Below, in pieces: positions 40,518-44,005 of a DNA stretch of 44,005 bases (the first letter of the stretch is position 1; every line of letters begins with the position of its first letter). The DNA is from Bryobacterales bacterium (lineage in GTDB: Bacteria > Acidobacteriota > Terriglobia > Bryobacterales > Bryobacteraceae). The notes beneath the pieces are model-generated. The model was not told where the DNA came from and made no database searches. It saw only the letters and a list, made by a program, of their open reading frames with translations. Location: NCBI GenBank assembly GCA_020847975.1, contig JADLBD010000275.1, positions 1 through 44,005 of the forward strand. Reading direction: 5' to 3'. The translations under genes and the position numbers were made by a program.

Positions 40518-42494
40518 ATGTCCCTTCTGCTACTGGCGTTAGCAATGCAATCACAGGTTCGCGCGAACGAGCCGTACACCTTCACCCAGGCGCAGGCGTT
40601 CCTCAAGACGCATTGTGAGGCCTGCCATAACGCGAAGGTGGCTACGGGCGGATTCAACATTTTCAAGTACCCCACGAGGGAAGCGATGACGGAGGATACG
40701 CGGCGGATGCAGTCCGTGCTGCGGCGCGTACGCGAGGGGCAGATGCCGCCGGTGGGCCGGCCTGCGCCCCCGGCCGGGGATCGCGATGCCTTCACCGGGT
40801 GGCTCGATGCATCGCTGCGAACCGCTGCCTGCGCCGGCGGACTCACGCCCGTGCGCGCGCTGCTCAAGCGTCTGAATCGTAACGAATACTCGGCCACCAT
40901 CCGCGATCTTCTCAACATCCATGTCAACGCCGGGCGTGACCTGCCGGCGGATGGCGCCGGCGGAGAGGGCTTCGACAATGCGGCCGAGACGCTGTTCCTC
41001 TCGCCGGTGCACGCCGAGAAATACCTCGATGCGGCGCGCGGCGCGTTGACGTATGCCTTCTCGGATACGCGGGCGCGGGCGCGATTCCTGATTGCGGAGG
41101 CGGGCCAACCCGAGCGCTCGCCGGAAGCCCTCAAGCAGTTGGAAACAGGGCGCCGCGCGGACAAGAAAGCCGAAGCCGAACCCGAGCCTCCCGCCGGTCC
41201 GCCGCTGACGGCCGAACAAGCGGGCCGCAAAGTCCTCGAGGCGTTCGTTCCGCGGGCCTTCCGGCGTCCGGCGCGCGAGGGTGAAGTGGATAAATACTAC
41301 GCGCTGTTTCAACACGCCCTGCGGCGCAAGGATCCCTACGACGATGCCATCCGCTTCGCGCTCGAAGGCGTGCTCATCAGCCCGAATTTTCTCTTCCGGA
41401 TGGAGGAGGCGAATCCGGATCCAGGTCCGGTTCCTGTCAGCGGCTACGAGATGGCATCGCGGCTCTCCTACTTTCTGTGGGGCTCGATGCCCGATGAGAC
41501 GTTAATGAAACTCGCCGCGGGGGAAAAGCTCAACGACCCGGCAGTGCTGAAGGAGCAGGTCGGCCGCATGCTGAAGGATGCCAAGTCGACGGAATTCGCC
41601 GAGCAGTTCGTCGAGCAATGGCTCGGCACCCGCGAGTTGGGCCGCGACATCAAGCCGGACCCGAAGGCGTTCGCCCCCTATTACGAATCCGAGGTGCAAT
41701 CGGGCATCCGCTACGAGCCGATCCTGTTCTTCCAGGAAGTGCTGGCCAATAACCTGTCACTGCTCAATTTCATTGATTCGAAGTTCACCGTGGTGAGCAA
41801 CAAGCTGGCGAAGTATTACGGATTCGGCACAATTCAGGGCTTGCGGCAGCAACCCAAGCGCGTCGAGTTGCCGGAGGGCAGCCACCGTGGCGGGCTCATC
41901 GGAATGTCCGCTGTTCTTGCCGTATCGTCCCTGCCGCAGCGGACCAGCCCCGTGCTGCGCGGGAAGTGGGTGCTCGATGCCATGCTCGGCACGCCGTCGC
42001 CGCCTCCTCCGCCGAGCGTCCCCGCCCTCGCCGAGCAGCATAGCGGCGCTGCGCCCCGAACCATGCGCGAGCGGTTGAGCCAGCACCGCGCCAATCCAGC
42101 TTGCGCATCCTGCCATAGCCGCCTCGACCCCATCGGCTTCGCCCTCGAGAACTTCGACGTCATCGGGCGCTGGCGGACAGAGGAAGGCGGCAAGCCCGTG
42201 GACGCGAAAGGGGAACTCCCCGACGGCACGCGCTTTGAAGGTCCGGAAGAATTGAAAGCCGTCCTGATGCAGAAAAAGGACCTGTTTCTCCGGAATCTCA
42301 CGTCGAAGCTCCTCGGCTACGCCCTCGGCCGCGGCTTGACCCTCCAGGACTCTTGCACCGTCGAGCAAATTGTGAAACAACTGGAAAAAGACGAATACCG
42401 GGCGCAAACACTGGTAAATGAAATTGTTCTGAGTGTGCCGTTCCGCTACAAGCCCGGCACGGTGGCAAATATGGTTGTCAAGGAGGCCCAGTGA
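40518..42494 (+). CDS. PSCyt1/DUF1587-1595-1592-1588-1585 exported cytochrome-type protein
   Basis: The 658-residue protein has a signal peptide (MSLLLLALAMQSQVRA) and a first c-haem motif CEACH (Cys33, Cys36, His37). It then carries the DUF1587 start RLNRNEYSATIRDLLNI, a DUF1595/1592 region (FVPRAFRRPAREGEVDKYYA, ALEGVLISPNFLFRMEEANP), DUF1588 with TSPVLRGKWVLDAMLG, a CASCHSRLDPIGFALENFD second haem-like motif, and DUF1585 (LTSKLLGYALGRGLTLQDSC). This order is standard for the family in Planctomycetes and Acidobacteria. ATG 40518 follows GGAAAG; an in-frame GTG at 40497 is less likely. The stop overlaps the next start (GTGA), so the two are coupled. It probably transfers electrons for its partner; the substrate is unknown. 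Confidence 0.9.
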   Translation: MSLLLLALAMQSQVRANEPYTFTQAQAFLKTHCEACHNAKVATGGFNIFKYPTREAMTEDTRRMQSVLRRVREGQMPPVGRPAPPAGDRDAFTGWLDASLRTAACAGGLTPVRALLKRLNRNEYSATIRDLLNIHVNAGRDLPADGAGGEGFDNAAETLFLSPVHAEKYLDAARGALTYAFSDTRARARFLIAEAGQPERSPEALKQLETGRRADKKAEAEPEPPAGPPLTAEQAGRKVLEAFVPRAFRRPAREGEVDKYYALFQHALRRKDPYDDAIRFALEGVLISPNFLFRMEEANPDPGPVPVSGYEMASRLSYFLWGSMPDETLMKLAAGEKLNDPAVLKEQVGRMLKDAKSTEFAEQFVEQWLGTRELGRDIKPDPKAFAPYYESEVQSGIRYEPILFFQEVLANNLSLLNFIDSKFTVVSNKLAKYYGFGTIQGLRQQPKRVELPEGSHRGGLIGMSAVLAVSSLPQRTSPVLRGKWVLDAMLGTPSPPPPPSVPALAEQHSGAAPRTMRERLSQHRANPACASCHSRLDPIGFALENFDVIGRWRTEEGGKPVDAKGELPDGTRFEGPEELKAVLMQKKDLFLRNLTSKLLGYALGRGLTLQDSCTVEQIVKQLEKDEYRAQTLVNEIVLSVPFRYKPGTVANMVVKEAQ

Positions 42495-43831
42495 CGAAAT
42501 TTCCCATCTCGCGCCGCACGGTGCTGCGCGGAGCCGGCGTGACGCTCGCTCTGCCGTGGCTCGAAGCCATGCACCCGGCCAAAGCCGCCACTACGGGGGC
42601 GAAGGGCAAGGGCCCGGTCCGGCTGGCGGCGTTGTACATGCCCAACGGCGTTCGCGAAGACATGTGGACACCGGAGGGCAAAGGCCGCGACTTCCGGCTG
42701 ACGAACATCATGGCGCCCCTCGAGAAGTTTAAAGACTACCTGATCATCCCCACGAATCTCTGGAATGCCGGAAGCCTGACCGGCGATGGGCATTACGTCA
42801 AGATCTCGGGCTGGCTGACCTCCACCACCATCACCAAGACGCAGGGCGTGGACATCAGTTGCAACGGAATCTCGATGGATCAGGTAGCGGCGCAAAAGGC
42901 GGGGCGCGCTACTCCCCTGCCCTCGCTCGAACTCGGCATCACCCCTGTCTCGACAGGCGTTGATCGCAATGTCGGCTACACGCGAGTCTACGGCGCGCAT
43001 ATCGCCTGGAGCGGCCCTACGAACCCTCTGGCGCGCGAGATTAATCCGCGTCTGGTGTTTGAACGGTTGTTCCGGGCGGGACAACCCCAGGGCGATTCCG
43101 CCAAACAGGACCGGCTTCTGCTCGACCTCGTGCTCGACGACGCGAAAGCCCTGCGGCAGAAACTGGGCGCATCGGACCGCATCCGCATGGACGAATACCT
43201 TTCCGGCGTCCGCTCCCTGGAAGACCGCATCGAACGCGCCTCGTCGCCTGAGAAGTCGCATTGGAAGGCCCGCGTGAAATTGCATGAGGATGCCAAACCG
43301 GAAGGGATCCCCAAGGATTACGCCATGCACGTGCGGCTGATGATGGACATGATCGCGCTGGCGTTCCACAGCGACACCACGCGCATCTGCACGTTCATGT
43401 TCGCCAACGAGGTGAGCAACCAGAGCTTCCAGTTCATCGACGGGGTGAAGGGCGGCCACCATGACATGTCCCACCACCAGTCGGATCCCGAGAAACTCGC
43501 ATCCTACCGCCTGATCAACATCTGGCACCTGCAACAATACGCCTATCTGCTCGAAAAGCTCCGCGCAATGCAGGAAGCGGATTCGAACGTCCTGGACAAC
43601 TCGGTCATCCTCTGCGGCGCGGGTATCCGCGATGGCAACAAGCACGACCCCCACAATCTGCCGCTGGTGCTCGCCGGCAAGGCAGGCGGACGCCTGGCAA
43701 CCGGACAGCACCTGGTCTATGAGAAGGATTCGCCGTTGTCCAACTTGTGGCTATCGATACTCGAAGCTTTCGGAACTCCGGTGGAGAAGTTCGCCGATTC
43801 CACGGGGCATGCCGCCGGCGTCCTCGCCTGA
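42491..43831 (+). CDS. DUF1552 family exported protein
   Basis: The 446-residue protein carries a twin-Arg signal (SRRTVLRGAGVTLALPWLEA) and the DUF1552 body: LAALYMPNGVREDMWTPEGK, MAPLEKFKDYLIIP, GDGHYVKISGWLTSTTI, SMDQVAAQKAG, LPSLELGIT and a C-terminal NLPLVLAGKAGG. GTG 42491 overlaps the previous stop as GTGA and is preceded by AAGGAGG, so it is the start. DUF1552 proteins regularly follow DUF1592/DUF1588-type cytochromes, as here. The fold is related to DUF1501/phosphatase-like proteins, but no activity is known. Intergenic 43832-43887 holds no obvious terminator. Confidence 0.9.
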   Translation: MTKFPISRRTVLRGAGVTLALPWLEAMHPAKAATTGAKGKGPVRLAALYMPNGVREDMWTPEGKGRDFRLTNIMAPLEKFKDYLIIPTNLWNAGSLTGDGHYVKISGWLTSTTITKTQGVDISCNGISMDQVAAQKAGRATPLPSLELGITPVSTGVDRNVGYTRVYGAHIAWSGPTNPLAREINPRLVFERLFRAGQPQGDSAKQDRLLLDLVLDDAKALRQKLGASDRIRMDEYLSGVRSLEDRIERASSPEKSHWKARVKLHEDAKPEGIPKDYAMHVRLMMDMIALAFHSDTTRICTFMFANEVSNQSFQFIDGVKGGHHDMSHHQSDPEKLASYRLINIWHLQQYAYLLEKLRAMQEADSNVLDNSVILCGAGIRDGNKHDPHNLPLVLAGKAGGRLATGQHLVYEKDSPLSNLWLSILEAFGTPVEKFADSTGHAAGVLA

Positions 43832-43887
43832 AAAATACTCTCCTTGGTTTGAGTCCCGGCGGTTGCTAACATAGTAAAAGCATCTAC

Positions 43888-44005
43888 ATGTTTCGTTTCG
43901 AGACCGCCGGCGAGTCCCACGGCGAATGTTTAGTGGCGACGTTAGTGGGCCTGCCCGCCGGTATCCCTATATCTTTACAAGCGATCAATCACGAACTCTG
44001 GAGAC
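43888..44005 (+). CDS. aroC: Chorismate synthase, N-terminal part (truncated by window edge)
   Basis: ATG 43888 opens a frame of 39 codons that continues past the window. It begins MFRFETAGESHGECLVATLV and GLPAGIPISL, which matches the chorismate synthase N-terminus, including the conserved GESHG segment that binds flavin/phosphate. The enzyme makes chorismate from EPSP at the end of the shikimate pathway and needs reduced FMN. Only the first ~10% of the protein is in the window, so the call rests on this short, highly conserved piece. Confidence 0.85.
   Translation, partial: MFRFETAGESHGECLVATLVGLPAGIPISLQAINHELWR

Noticed and set aside
1..44005. CRISPR arrays, tRNA or rRNA genes, insertion sequences, integrases and phage genes
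   Set aside because: Looked for and not found. No regularly spaced repeats, cloverleaf-like sequence, transposase motif or phage structural protein was seen on either strand.

Overview
The window is a GC-rich stretch of bacterial chromosome with no phage, IS or rRNA/tRNA genes that I can see. The gene families point to Acidobacteriota, most likely the Bryobacterales/Solibacter side. The marker families are two proteins with the TIGR03437 C-terminal domain, a TIGR03436-type VWFA protein, very long Oar-like TonB-dependent receptors with an N-terminal carboxypeptidase-regulatory domain, an ECF sigma factor/Ser-Thr kinase pair, and several exported c-type cytochrome partners of DUF1501/DUF1552 proteins. 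This assignment rests on recognised families, not on a database search.

Layout. 0-3.3 kb: tail of an unknown gene, then an ECF sigma factor followed by a transmembrane Ser/Thr kinase. 3.5-7.4 kb (minus strand): a two-gene operon, a PSCyt1/DUF1549/DUF1553 haem protein and a DUF1501 protein. It is divergent from an IclR-HTH/periplasmic-binding-fold regulator (7.5-8.6 kb), and a short intergenic region with a perfect inverted repeat lies between them. 8.8-13.8 kb: YceH-family protein, a triple-CHRD/TIGR03437 secreted protein, a DUF2071 protein, a sugar-phosphate isomerase-like TIM barrel and a small secreted protein. 13.8-25.2 kb (minus strand): c-haem/PHM-type copper monooxygenase-like protein, VWFA protein, two tandem TonB-dependent receptors of identical length, and a GMC oxidoreductase. 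25.1-32.0 kb: a CusCBA-type heavy-metal efflux operon led by a small Cys-containing exported protein and closed by a coupled secreted protein with two PH-like halves. 32.0-33.8 kb (minus strand): an exported RraA-like protein and an exported aldose-1-epimerase. 33.9-35.7 kb: a four-helix membrane protein, a MazF-type toxin-antitoxin pair and a frameshifted remnant that looks antitoxin-related. 35.7-38.3 kb: leuS. 38.4-40.4 kb: an SBBP/TIGR03437 protein. 40.5-43.8 kb: a DUF1587-1595-1592-1588-1585 cytochrome coupled to a DUF1552 protein. The first 39 codons of aroC end the window.

How the genes may work together (inference). The receptor pair, GMC oxidoreductase and TIM-barrel protein look like an uptake-and-oxidation locus for a carbohydrate-like substrate. 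The copper efflux operon starts head to head with a protein that keeps every ligand expected of a PHM-type dicopper monooxygenase plus a c-type haem site, which suggests a periplasmic copper enzyme beside its metal-homeostasis system. The same 'exported cytochrome + Tat-like partner' design occurs twice in unrelated family combinations, DUF1553/DUF1501 and DUF1592/DUF1552. The most unusual items are the haem-PHM/copper locus, the tandem receptors with different promoter operators, and the divergent regulator/DUF1553 promoter region.
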